DNA from: JAXDBM01 sp963709485
Lineage (GTDB): Bacteria; Desulfobacterota; Syntrophia; Syntrophales; Fen-1087
Assembly (NCBI GenBank): GCA_963709485.1
Contig: CAVPWE010000007.1
Span: forward strand, 558,001 to 622,000
Reading direction: 5' to 3'
DNA length: 64,000 nt
The position numbers were made by a program, and so were the translations under genes. Positions 35,775 to 44,539 of the stretch are shown here, one piece after another. A model generated the notes under the pieces. That model made no database searches. It was not told the origin of the DNA and was given only the letters and a program-made list of their open reading frames with translations. Each line of letters starts with the position of its first letter. The stretch's first letter is position 1.

Positions 35775-37265
35775 ATGCGTAAAATAACCGTCGCCGTCTT
35801 TTTTCAAGATCCATCCGGTTTTGATCGCATGCTCCCGTCGTTTGTCCAATGCCCCCTGGTCGAAGGCGCAATCGTCGTTCATCGCGGCGCTCGCGGAATT
35901 GCCCGGCCGAAATGCGCGGGATTCAGGGCAGCCTCTTTCACGTCGGGCCGGACACTGGCGGGGATTCTGGAGAAGACGAACACGCCCTATCTGCTCATCG
36001 TCCGGCCGGCGCAGGATGTCCTGCCGGGTCCCTTCGCCCTGGAGCGTCTGGTCGAAGCGGCGGAGGCGACGGGGGCCGGGATGGTTTTCGCGGATTATTA
36101 TGATCGCGAAGCTGCGGGAAAGTACAGCCGTCTTCAGGAACACCCGGTCAACGACTGTCAGCCGGGCAGCCTTCGGGACGATTTCGATTTCGGCCCGCTC
36201 ATGCTGTTTTCCGTTGCCGCAATCCGCCGAGCCCTGAAAAAGTACGGGCCCCTGCCGGAAGCCGGGGGCGCCGGCCTCTATGACCTGAGGCTGAAGATTT
36301 CCACGGACCGCCCCCCGTTTCACCTGCAGGAATTTCTCGCGACGCAGACGGCGGGCGGCAGGCGCGAAAGCGGCGAGAAGCAATTCGATTACCAGGACCC
36401 CCGCAATCGGTCCGTCCAGCGGGCCATGGAAAAGGCGGCCACACAGCACCTCAAGCGGATCGGCGCCTGGCTGCGGCCGGCCTTCAAAAAGGTGCCTCCC
36501 GCCGGGAGCCGTTTTCCGACAGAGGCCAGCGTCGTTATTCCCGTGCGCAACCGGAGGCGGACGGTGGCCGGAGCCGTCGCGAGCGCCCTGTCGCAGAAGA
36601 CCGATTTTCCCTTCAACGTCATCGTCGTGGACAATCATTCCACCGACGGCACCACAGCGCTCCTCGCGCGAATGGCGCGAAAGGATGCCCGGGTGGTCCA
36701 TCTCATCCCGTCGCGCCTTGATCTGCACATCGGCGGATGCTGGAACGAGGCGATCTTTGCCCCGCACTGCGGGCGCTACGCCGTTCAGCTCGACTCCGAC
36801 GACCTGTACAGCGGCCGCGACACGCTGCAGAAAATCGTCGATCTGTTCCGCGGCGGCGATTACGGGATGGTCATCGGCTCCTACACGCTCGTCAACGGGC
36901 GGCTTGAGGAAATATATCCGGGCCTGATCGATCACCGGGAATGGACCGATGCCAACGGGCGGAACAACGCTTTGCGGATCAACGGCCTCGGTGCGCCCCG
37001 GGCGTTTCAAACGGAGCTGCTGCGGAGAATCCCGTTCCCGAATGTCGGCTACGGGGAAGACTATGCCGTGGCCCTGCGCCTGTCCCGCGAATACAGGATC
37101 GGGAGAATCTATGAAAATCTTTACCTGTGCCGGCGCTGGAAGGGGAACACGGATGCCGCCATCGGCATCGGGAAGGCGAATCGGAACGATGCCTTCAAGG
37201 ACAGTCTCCGCACCCTCGAAATCCTGGCCCGCCAGAATCTCAACCGGCCGCGTGGAATCCGGTAA
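35775..37265 (+). CDS. GT2-family glycosyltransferase with extra N-terminal domain
   Basis: A 496-residue protein. The C-terminal half (~250-490) is a GT-A glycosyltransferase: EASVVIPVRNRRRTVAGAV, VVDNHSTDGTT, the metal motif LDSDD, and GEDYAVALRLS near the acceptor site. The N-terminal ~240 residues look like a second, degenerate nucleotide-sugar domain (ALERLVEAAEATGAGMVFADYYDREAAG). There is no signal peptide or membrane segment. It lies between the ACP and the HIT-like phosphorylase on the same strand with short gaps. Donor and acceptor sugars are unknown. Confidence 0.82.
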   Translation: MRKITVAVFFQDPSGFDRMLPSFVQCPLVEGAIVVHRGARGIARPKCAGFRAASFTSGRTLAGILEKTNTPYLLIVRPAQDVLPGPFALERLVEAAEATGAGMVFADYYDREAAGKYSRLQEHPVNDCQPGSLRDDFDFGPLMLFSVAAIRRALKKYGPLPEAGGAGLYDLRLKISTDRPPFHLQEFLATQTAGGRRESGEKQFDYQDPRNRSVQRAMEKAATQHLKRIGAWLRPAFKKVPPAGSRFPTEASVVIPVRNRRRTVAGAVASALSQKTDFPFNVIVVDNHSTDGTTALLARMARKDARVVHLIPSRLDLHIGGCWNEAIFAPHCGRYAVQLDSDDLYSGRDTLQKIVDLFRGGDYGMVIGSYTLVNGRLEEIYPGLIDHREWTDANGRNNALRINGLGAPRAFQTELLRRIPFPNVGYGEDYAVALRLSREYRIGRIYENLYLCRRWKGNTDAAIGIGKANRNDAFKDSLRTLEILARQNLNRPRGIR

Positions 37266-37297
37266 AACCGCCATGCCGCCGTTCCGGGAAACCGACC

Positions 37298-38296
37298 ATG
37301 CCGCACCGGATTGATGCATCTTTTGACGGCGACCGGAAGGCGCCCTTTCTCTGCAAACTGTGTGCGGATCTCCTCGCGCGGCAGAAGAAATGCTGGCCGC
37401 ATCTCCGGGACGGTTATGCGGGGCTGGATGCCGCTCTGACCCGGGAGATTGCCGCTGACGGGTACTCGGTGAAGCTGCAGTACAACCCGCGCCGGATCGT
37501 CAGCAGCGCTGCGGCCGTCGATCCGGAATCGATCCGCCGGCGCAGATGTTTCCTCTGCATCGAGAGCCTGCCGGAGGAGCAACTGAGGATTCTGTACCGC
37601 GGGGCCTACCTGATCCTCTGCAACCCCGCCCCCATTTTCCCGCAGCATTTCACCATTTCAAACCGGCTGCACGTCCCCCAGGCGATCGAAAACGATCTGG
37701 TTGCCATCCTGCTCCTGGCCGAAGACTTCGGACCGGGCTGGTCGGTCTTCTACAACGGACCCCAATGCGGCGCCTCGGCACCGGATCACCTGCACTTTCA
37801 GGCCGCTCCCGCGGGCATGATGCCGGTGGAAAATGAAATCGTGAAGGAGAAAAACCGGCTTCCGGTCGGCCGGGCCGGAGACGCGTCGATGCTGGCGTCG
37901 GTCGGCCTGGGCCGCCCCGTCATCATCGTGGAGGGAAGGGGGCGGAAGGGCATCGAGGACGCCCTCTCGAGAGTCATTGCGGCGCTGCGGGAGATCCGGA
38001 GGATGCCGGATGAACCCATGATGAACCTCCTGTGCTCCCACGACGGCGCACAGTGGCGGATCCTGATGTTTCCGCGGCGGCGGCATCGTCCCGAGGCGTA
38101 TTACCGGGAAGGGGATGGACGCGTCCTGATCAGCCCAGGCGCCGTGGATATGGGCGGACTGATCATCACGGCCATCGAAAAGGATTTTCACGCCGTTGAC
38201 GCCGGACAGGTCGGGTGCATCTTTCGGGAGGTCTCCATGGACGGAGAGGAATTTGCCCGCCTCCTGTCTGCGCTGGCGGACCGGCTCCGCCCATAG
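37298..38296 (+). CDS. DUF4922-type HIT-like nucleotidyltransferase/phosphorylase
   Basis: A 332-residue protein. The HIT-like catalytic segment is APDHLHFQA, with the family context HFTISNRLHVPQ and FYNGPQCGASAP before it. Cysteine pairs CKLC and CFLC may bind zinc. This group is related to GDP-hexose phosphorylases and Ap4A phosphorylases, which cleave nucleotide-sugar or dinucleotide bonds with phosphate. Start 37298 (MPHRIDASFDGDRKAPFLCKLC) lies 32 bp after the glycosyltransferase; the open frame upstream is the shadow of that gene. It may manage nucleotide-sugar pools for this operon (inference). Confidence 0.7.
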   Translation: MPHRIDASFDGDRKAPFLCKLCADLLARQKKCWPHLRDGYAGLDAALTREIAADGYSVKLQYNPRRIVSSAAAVDPESIRRRRCFLCIESLPEEQLRILYRGAYLILCNPAPIFPQHFTISNRLHVPQAIENDLVAILLLAEDFGPGWSVFYNGPQCGASAPDHLHFQAAPAGMMPVENEIVKEKNRLPVGRAGDASMLASVGLGRPVIIVEGRGRKGIEDALSRVIAALREIRRMPDEPMMNLLCSHDGAQWRILMFPRRRHRPEAYYREGDGRVLISPGAVDMGGLIITAIEKDFHAVDAGQVGCIFREVSMDGEEFARLLSALADRLRP

Positions 38297-38330
38297 GTGG
38301 AAATCGGACACAGCGCTTTTATATGAGTCA

Positions 38331-38879
38331 ATGCATAACAAGATTGTCATGGACAGCCGGATGACCCTGGCGGAATCCTTGGCCGGAACGATTGCGCCAC
38401 GAGCGGTGATCCGCGCCCTGCGCCTGCTGGAGGTTACCTACTATTCCTTTGACGGGAGGCTGCACCGGGGGCAGTTGCTTCTTCACGAGGCGGTTGAAAA
38501 GGATGTCCGGGAGATTTTCCGGCTGATTGAAGCGGTCCGGTTTCCCGTGGGCAGGGCGGTTCCGATCGTGCGCTATCACTGGTCCGATGACGCATCCATG
38601 GCGGACAACAATTCATCCGCATTCAATTACCGTCCGGTTGCGGGAACGAAGCGGCTGTCCCATCACGCCTCCGGCAGGGCCGTTGATATCAACCCTCGTC
38701 AGAACCCGGCCGTCTACAAAGACGGCCGGATCGCGCCGCTGGGGACGGCTTACGATCCGGCCGGGGCGGGTGCTTTTTCCGAGTCGAGTTCGGTCCTGCG
38801 GGCCTTTCTGAGCCGGGGATGGCAATGGGGCGCAGGCTTCGAGACGGTGAGAGACTATCACCATTTCCAGAAACCCTGA
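38331..38879 (+). CDS. M15-family D-alanyl-D-alanine carboxypeptidase-like protein
   Basis: A 182-residue zinc peptidase domain. The metal motifs are SHHASGRAVDINP (HxxxxxxD) and GWQWGAGF...DYHHFQ, which together define the VanY/M15 fold. No signal peptide is seen. This is unusual for a peptidoglycan peptidase and would suit turnover of imported muropeptides in the cytoplasm, consistent with the AmpG and MurU-AmgK genes upstream (inference). The start is uncertain: ATG 38331, 38349 and 38361 are in frame and none has a good ribosome site. It is the last gene of the run. Confidence 0.75.
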   Translation: MHNKIVMDSRMTLAESLAGTIAPRAVIRALRLLEVTYYSFDGRLHRGQLLLHEAVEKDVREIFRLIEAVRFPVGRAVPIVRYHWSDDASMADNNSSAFNYRPVAGTKRLSHHASGRAVDINPRQNPAVYKDGRIAPLGTAYDPAGAGAFSESSSVLRAFLSRGWQWGAGFETVRDYHHFQKP

Positions 38880-38951
38880 TCGCCGTGATTTCCTCCCGTC
38901 CCGGACGCCTGCGATGGATTCAATTCGATGATTCCACGTCCCATGATTCCA

Positions 38952-38980
38952 TTGACAGACAAATCCGCTGCGATTATATT
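38952..38980 (+). promoter_or_regulatory. Sigma70-like promoter of the exported pcm
   Basis: A consensus TTGACA and TATATT are separated by 17 bp, in the 190 bp gap before the second isoaspartyl methyltransferase gene. The predicted leader is ~84 nt. Confidence 0.6.
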
Positions 38981-39069
38981 TACCCTGGTTTGGTCACCTT
39001 TCCGAGAACGGTATCCGGTTCAAGCCCGGGGATACGCATAAGCGGTGATCGGATTCAACGGAGGCTGTC

Positions 39070-39765
39070 ATGAAGTCCCTCTGTTTTGTTCTTGGCTTCA
39101 CCCTGCTTTTCGCCGCCGCCGCTCCCGAGGATATGCGCCACGCGTCACGGCGCGAGGCCATGGTCAGAACCCAGATCGCGTCGCGGGGCGTGGCCGACCC
39201 GGCCACGCTGCGGGCCATGGGAGCCGTAAAGCGGCACCTCTTCGTCCCGGAATCCGCTGCCGCGGTCGCCTATGACGACAGGCCGCTTCCGATCGGCTAC
39301 GGCCAGACCATCTCCCAGCCTTACATCGTGGCCTACATGACGGCGGTCCTGCAGCCGGGGAAAGAGCATCGTGTCCTGGAAATCGGAACAGGTTCCGGGT
39401 ATCAGGCGGCGATTCTGGCCGAGATCGTTCAAAAGGTCTGCACGGTGGAGATCATTCCCGAGCTGGGGAACAAGGCCCGGGAGCGCCTGGCAAAGCTGGG
39501 ATACCGGAATGTGGAGGTCCGGATTGCCGACGGTTACGAAGGCTGGCCGGAGCAGGCGCCCTTTGATGCCATCGTCGTCACGGCGGCGGCCGAATATATT
39601 CCCCCGCCCCTGATCCGGCAGCTGAGGGACGGAGGCCGGATGGTCATCCCCGTCGGGTCGCCCTTCCTGGTCCAGACGCTGATGCTCGTGACGAAAAGGG
39701 GAGGGGAGGTCACGACGACCCAGCTCATGCCCGTCCGGTTCGTCCCGTTCCGAAGAGGCCCCTGA
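39070..39765 (+). CDS. Exported protein-L-isoaspartate O-methyltransferase paralogue
   Basis: A 231-residue methyltransferase. The first ~18 residues (MKSLCFVLGFTLLFAAAA) are a signal peptide. The rest is a complete isoaspartyl methyltransferase: HLFVPESAAAVAYDDRPLPIG, QTISQPYIVAYM, VLEIGTGSGYQAAI and FDAIVVTAAAEYIP. An exported SAM-dependent repair enzyme is odd because SAM is cytoplasmic; the leader could instead be a membrane anchor. The protein is distinct from the cytoplasmic copy at 7991-8644. Its stop overlaps the start of the next gene (TGATG), suggesting co-translation with the membrane SpeE-like gene. Confidence 0.85.
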   Translation: MKSLCFVLGFTLLFAAAAPEDMRHASRREAMVRTQIASRGVADPATLRAMGAVKRHLFVPESAAAVAYDDRPLPIGYGQTISQPYIVAYMTAVLQPGKEHRVLEIGTGSGYQAAILAEIVQKVCTVEIIPELGNKARERLAKLGYRNVEVRIADGYEGWPEQAPFDAIVVTAAAEYIPPPLIRQLRDGGRMVIPVGSPFLVQTLMLVTKRGGEVTTTQLMPVRFVPFRRGP

Positions 39766-42309
39766 TGATCTTGCACCGACCCAGGCTGCGCCTCTGTCTT
39801 GCGCTGGCCCTGATCTCGGCAGCGGTGATCGCCTACCAGCTGGCGCTGATGCAGATCCTGTCCCTGGTCCAGTGGCACCATTTCGCCTACATGATCATTG
39901 CCGTCGCGCTTCTCGGTTTCGCCGCCGCCGGCACCTGCCTCTCGCTCCTGCGTGAGCGACTCATGAAAAATTTCGACGTGCTGCTGCCTCCGGTTATTTT
40001 CCTCTCCGGGGCGGCCATGGCCCTGGTGACGGGAATTGCCCAGCGCCCGGAGGTGCGGTTCGATTCTCTGCTCCTCTTCACGGGCATCACCCAGCTTTTC
40101 AGGATTCTGGCCACCTGCTTCCTCTATTTCATCCCCTTTTTCCTGGCGGCGCTGGCGATCGGAATGATCTTCGTTCATGCCGCCCGCGACATCGGCAAAA
40201 TCTACTTCTGGAACCTGAGCGGGTCCGGGGCGGGGGGTGCGGCCATGACCGGCCTGCTCTGGCTTTTCCCGCCACCCGTGCTCCCCGGCCTGGCCGCCGT
40301 GGCGGCAATCGCCGCGGCCATGTTGGTCCTTCCCGAGGGCCTGCAGGGGTGCGTCCGCGACAGGGAACCGGCCTGCAACCAGGGCGTCCCGCTGCGTCCG
40401 GACGGATGCCCGGCCGGGTTGCCTGACGGAACGCCGGGAGAGCGCCCGCCCCGGCATTGGCAGGGACAACTCATTGCCGCCGGGATCCTCTCCGTCCTCG
40501 CCGCCGTTCTCTCCCTGCTTCGCCCTCCCGCCCTGGTCCTCTCCGATTACAAGAGCCTGAGCAGGGCTCTTCACGCGGGGGAGGCCAAAGATCGTCCACG
40601 AGCGGGAAAGCCCATACGGGTTCATGCAGGTTTTATCGTCCCCGTCCCTGCGTTACGCGCCGGGCCTGAGCCTCGCGTACTCGGGAAGGGTCCCGGTGAC
40701 GAAGGCCGTCTTCAACAACGGGGACTGGTTCGGGGCGGTTGTGCCATGGCCGGGAGAGGCGCGGGAGTCGTTTCTGGACTTCACGACCGGCGCGCTCCCT
40801 TATGCCATCGGGACGCGTGAGCGTGTTCTGCTCCTCGACGCGGGCACGGGCAGCCATGTTTCGCAGGCCCTCGACCAGGGCGCGCGCCAGGTCACCGCGG
40901 TGGAGCCTCACCCCGTCGCCCTTTCCCTGCTTCGGCAGGAACTGGCCGGGGAAACGGGCAATCTCTTCCGGCATCCGTCCGTCACGTTCCGCAACCTCGC
41001 CGCCCGGACCTTTCTCCACATGGACCGGACCCGGTATGACCTGATCCTGCTCCCCACCCTGGGCGCTTTCGGCGGCGCTTCCGGGTTGCAGGCCGTCCGC
41101 GAACAGTACCTACTGACCGGGGAATCCTTCCGGCAGATCTGGGGGAAACTGAACCCGCAGGGTGTGGTGAGCGTCACCTGCTGGATGGATTATCCGCTCC
41201 GCGGTCCGCTGAGAATCCTGGCCACGCTGGCCGAGGGCCTCGAAGGGGAGGGCGTGGTGAATATCCGGGATCACCTGGCCGCCGTCCGGGGGTGGGGGAC
41301 GGTCACGTTCGTGGTGAAAAAAACCCCCCTGACTGCTGCTGATGTGGAGAAGATCCGGCAATTCTGCGGGCGCCTCCTTTTCGATCCCGCCCTCTTGCCC
41401 GGCCTGCGGGAAGCGGAACGGGCGCGGTTCAACGGCCTGCAGGACGGGAGCCTTTTCCGTTATCTGGATGCGATCCTCTCTCCGTCGCGGACAGTGTTCT
41501 ATGCCGATTACGCCTTCAATGTCCGTCCGGCAACAGACAACCGGCCCTATTTTTCCCAGTTCCTCCGCTTGAAAAGCGTTCCGCACCTCGCCGGGATTTA
41601 CGGAATCCGGTCCTTTCCCTTTCTCGAAGCGGGCTACCTGCTCGTCCTCCTGACGCTCCTGCTGGTCACGGTCATGGCCGTGATCCTGATCCTGCTGCCC
41701 CTTCGCTTCCTCCCCCGCAGGGGGCGGCGGCGGATGGGCGTCCTTCTCTATTTCAGCGGTCTCGGCATCGGCTACATGTTCGTGGAGATTGTCCTGATTC
41801 AGCGCTTTCTCCTCTATTTCGGCAACCCCATCCATGCCGCGGCCACGGTGATCAGCGGCATGCTGGTCTGGTCCGGAATCGGCAGCCTCCTCTCGGCCCG
41901 GTGGGTCCGGAAAAGGGAGCGTGCCCTCTGCGTCTTCGGGCTGATTGTCCTTTTCATCCTCGCCGATTCCCTCTTGCTGATGCCGCTCCTCCAGGCTACC
42001 CTGAGCCTGCCGCCTGCCGTCAAGATCATCCTCGCCCTTTTGCTGATCGCTCCCGCTTCCCTGGTGATGGGCGTGCCCTTTCCGCTGGGCATCCGCCTGC
42101 TGGCGGGGACCGCGGACCATGAAATTCCCTGGGCCTGGGGAGTCAACGGCTGCCTCTCGGTCGTCGGTGCGGTCCTTGCCGCGGTGATTGCCGTGGAGGC
42201 GGGTTTCTCGCAGGTGATGATCCTGGCCGCCGCGGCCTACGGCATGACCCTGCTCGGGGGATGGATGGGACTGTTCCGCCCGGAGGCCTTCCGGAGCATG
42301 GCCCTGTGA
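39765..42309 (+). pseudogene. Membrane spermidine-synthase-like protein, frameshifted
   Basis: About 847 residues if repaired. The order is ~6-7 membrane helices (residues 1-~255), a SpeE-like methyltransferase fold with SAM-type motif LLLDAGTG and acidic VEPHP, then ~7 more helices ending near 42309. The reading frame breaks at the AAA tract 40587-40589. Up to LHAGEAK the frame starting at 39765 is used; IVHERESPYGFMQVLSSPSLRY... continues in the +1 frame. A single extra A explains it: either a true mutation or a sequence error. Related multi-domain proteins are often annotated as spermidine synthase, but polyamine synthesis is not established. It is coupled to the exported pcm. Confidence 0.75.
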
Positions 42310-42582
42310 TCCTGCGGCCGCCGCACGGCCGACCGCTCCGATGTCGCACCCCCCTTCGCGATCCGCGCCGGCAAGCGCCCGTTGCGACGGCGGAACCATG
42401 AAACACCGGCTTCATCTCCCCGGGTTCCCGGTTTGAAATTTGCGGTGCATAAAAGCGGAAGACGCGATATAATAAAAGCAACGGGCGGTCATGAATTGCG
42501 GGAGCCCATGGTCGGTGTAAGAAGCGTATCCGGTTAACCCATCCAGTGTTCCTTTCCATCGTCTGAATCAGGAGGTGCAATC

Positions 42583-42918
42583 ATGGCGATCAGAGTCTTT
42601 ATCAGAAGGCGGGTGCCGCCGGACAAGGAAAAGAAGGTTCTGGAACTGATCAAGGGTCTGCGGAGCCTCGCTGTCGCGCAGCCCGGCTACATCTCGGGGG
42701 AGACGCTTCGGAGCGTGGCGGATCCGGATGCGTATCTGGTGATCAGCAACTGGCAGACCGTCGAGGATTGGAACGCCTGGGAATCCAGCCGGGAGCGGCA
42801 GGAAATCCAGGGCCAGATCGATGCGCTGCTCGGTGAGGAGACGAAATACGAGACCTACTACCACCCGCAGCGGATCGGTGCGAGGCTGAGTGGATTCAAG
42901 GGATGGGAAGGTGGATAA
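42583..42918 (+). CDS. Antibiotic biosynthesis monooxygenase (ABM) domain protein
   Basis: A 111-residue single ferredoxin-like ABM domain: IRVFIRRRVPPDKEKKVLELIKGLR, QPGYISGETLRS, YLVISNWQTVEDWNAWESS. Family members include quinone monooxygenases and haem-degrading enzymes, but many have no known activity. AGGAGG lies ~8 bases before the start. The 273 bp upstream gap contains an isolated TATAAT at 42468-42473 without a clear -35 box. A GTG-initiated reading of the next gene would overlap its end. Confidence 0.75.
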   Translation: MAIRVFIRRRVPPDKEKKVLELIKGLRSLAVAQPGYISGETLRSVADPDAYLVISNWQTVEDWNAWESSRERQEIQGQIDALLGEETKYETYYHPQRIGARLSGFKGWEGG

Positions 42919-42961
42919 ACGGTTTCCGGTGAAGATTCGCGCCCGATTCCGAAGATACCGG

Positions 42962-44092
42962 ATGCTGACCGACCCGCTGATCGCGAGAGCGGCACTGATC
43001 GCCGGCATCGCGGCGATGCTCTGCATGGCCGGCCCGTCAGCCGCTCTTGCTCAGGGGCCGCCGGCCGGCGTCCGGACATTTGTCCCGTACCGGTACATCG
43101 ACCCGGCGGCCGGGATGGAGGCTTTCCGCATGCTCATTCCCAAAGGGTGGCGGGCGCAGGGGGCGATTCGCTGGTCGGCGAATCCGGCCCTGCCGGCGCA
43201 GTCCCAATTCCGCTTCTACAATCCCTCCGGTCCGGAAGAATTGAACCTGTTTCCGACCCGCTCCTACTTCTGGACCGACAATCGAATTTTTCTGGCCACG
43301 AATCCGCCCGGTTCGCTGCGCTTCGGCTCCCGCGTCGCCCGGCCGGTCAGCCTGCACGACGCCATCGCCAATGTCGTTGTCCCCGGGGCCGGGAGAAACC
43401 GAAGCGGCCTGCAGATGGTCTACGAGCGGGATGTGCCCGAACTGGCCCGGCTGGCCAGGGGCGCGCCGGCGCAGGGCGTTCAGTCCTCCGCGCAGGGCGG
43501 CAAGATGAGGATCCGCTACCGGGAGCAGGGCAGGCCGATGGAGGAGGAATTCTTTGCCGCCGTGAGCCAGTTCGTCATCCGCATGCCCGGCTCCGGACAT
43601 TCCGGCGGCTACTTCATCAATTACTGGTATATCGACTATGCCTTCTCCTGCCGGGATGAACAGGGCAGGCTGGATTCCAACGCCGGAATCTACAAGACCA
43701 TGATTTTTTCGATGAAGGTCAACCCCCAGTGGTTTGCCAAGGTGGCCAATGTCAAAGAGATGCTGGCCAGGAAGAACATGCAGCAGATCAAGGCGATCGG
43801 CCGCATCGGCGCGATGGTCGCCCAGGCCGGCAGCCGGATGCGCGAGGACCAGCAGCGCGACTGGGAGCGCCGGCAGCAGGTGCAGGACCGGATCGCGCGG
43901 AACTTCAGCGACCACATTCGCGGGGTGGACCGCTATTACGATCCGCAGGCGGGGAAGGAAGTGGAGCTGCCGGCGGGCCACGGCCATGCCTGGTCGAACA
44001 ACCGGGGCGAGTATATCGTTACCGAAAGCCCAAGCTTGAATCCCAACGTGGGCTCCAATCTCAACTGGCAGCCCCTGACGCCAGTGAAATAA
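42962..44092 (+). CDS. Secreted protein of unknown function
   Basis: A 376-residue protein from ATG 42962. Its N-terminus (MLTDPLIARAALIAGIAAM...ALAQG) is a good signal peptide with cleavage after ALA. In-frame GTG codons at 42890 and 42911 would give longer forms without a better signal. The mature protein has mixed alpha/beta sequence with many Arg and aromatic residues (FRMLIPKGWRAQG near the N-terminus, SGGYFINYWYIDYAFSC centrally). It then has a Gln/Arg-rich helix (REDQQRDWERRQQVQDRIARNF) and a C-terminus with YYDPQAGKEVELP and HAWSN. I do not recognise the family. It lies upstream of a triheme cytochrome. Confidence 0.65.
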   Translation: MLTDPLIARAALIAGIAAMLCMAGPSAALAQGPPAGVRTFVPYRYIDPAAGMEAFRMLIPKGWRAQGAIRWSANPALPAQSQFRFYNPSGPEELNLFPTRSYFWTDNRIFLATNPPGSLRFGSRVARPVSLHDAIANVVVPGAGRNRSGLQMVYERDVPELARLARGAPAQGVQSSAQGGKMRIRYREQGRPMEEEFFAAVSQFVIRMPGSGHSGGYFINYWYIDYAFSCRDEQGRLDSNAGIYKTMIFSMKVNPQWFAKVANVKEMLARKNMQQIKAIGRIGAMVAQAGSRMREDQQRDWERRQQVQDRIARNFSDHIRGVDRYYDPQAGKEVELPAGHGHAWSNNRGEYIVTESPSLNPNVGSNLNWQPLTPVK

Positions 44093-44124
44093 TGAAACCC
44101 GGGCCGGAGGGGCGCAAAATCGCC

Positions 44125-44153
44125 TTGACGAAACGGCCCGGATTCCCTATATA
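44125..44153 (+). promoter_or_regulatory. Sigma70-like promoter of the triheme cytochrome
   Basis: TTGACG and TATATA are separated by 17 bp, within CTATATATAG. It lies 57 bp before the cytochrome start codon. Confidence 0.5.
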
Positions 44154-44209
44154 TAGCCGCTCAAGCCAAGTTCCGGAACCAGTATATCCGTTAAAGGAGA
44201 TTACGTGAA

Positions 44210-44512
44210 ATGAAGAACTGGAAGAAACTGACCGTCTGTGCCTGCGCAATCCTGCTGATCTGCGCTTTTTTCAGTATGGCCGTCACGGCCGGCGGGCCGC
44301 CGCTGAAGGACAACGCCTGCAGCAGCTGCCACAAGGACTACACCCCCCTCATGCCCAAGGTGCATCCCGATGTCGGCAAGGGAGCGGACTGCATGTCCTG
44401 CCATGCACCCGATCCCGCCAAACAGGACGCGACGAAGTTCTCGACGGCGGTCCACAAGGTGCACCAGAACGGGAAGGCAAAGCTGGAGTGCTCGGCCTGT
44501 CACGCCCTGTAA
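44210..44512 (+). CDS. Small triheme c-type cytochrome
   Basis: A 100-residue periplasmic protein. A signal peptide (MKNWKKLTVCACAILLICAFFSMAVTAG) is followed by a mature part of ~72 residues with three CxxCH haem-attachment motifs: CSSCH, CMSCH and CSACH. Several extra His residues (HPDVG, HAPD, HKVH) may be distal ligands. The size fits the c7-type small multihaem cytochromes that shuttle electrons in the periplasm of sulfate-, sulfur- or metal-reducing bacteria. AAAGGAG lies ~11 bases before the ATG. The gene has its own promoter and ends 28 bp from the convergent ChaN-like gene. Confidence 0.85.
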   Translation: MKNWKKLTVCACAILLICAFFSMAVTAGGPPLKDNACSSCHKDYTPLMPKVHPDVGKGADCMSCHAPDPAKQDATKFSTAVHKVHQNGKAKLECSACHAL

Positions 44513-44539
44513 GCCGGGGCCGTTCAGCAGCCACCGCGG

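Noticed and set aside
39000..39040. tRNA-like T arm (CCGG-TTCAAGC-CCGG)
   Set aside because: No matching acceptor 5' strand, D arm or anticodon arm in the preceding ~70 bases; it lies in a normal leader of the exported pcm gene.
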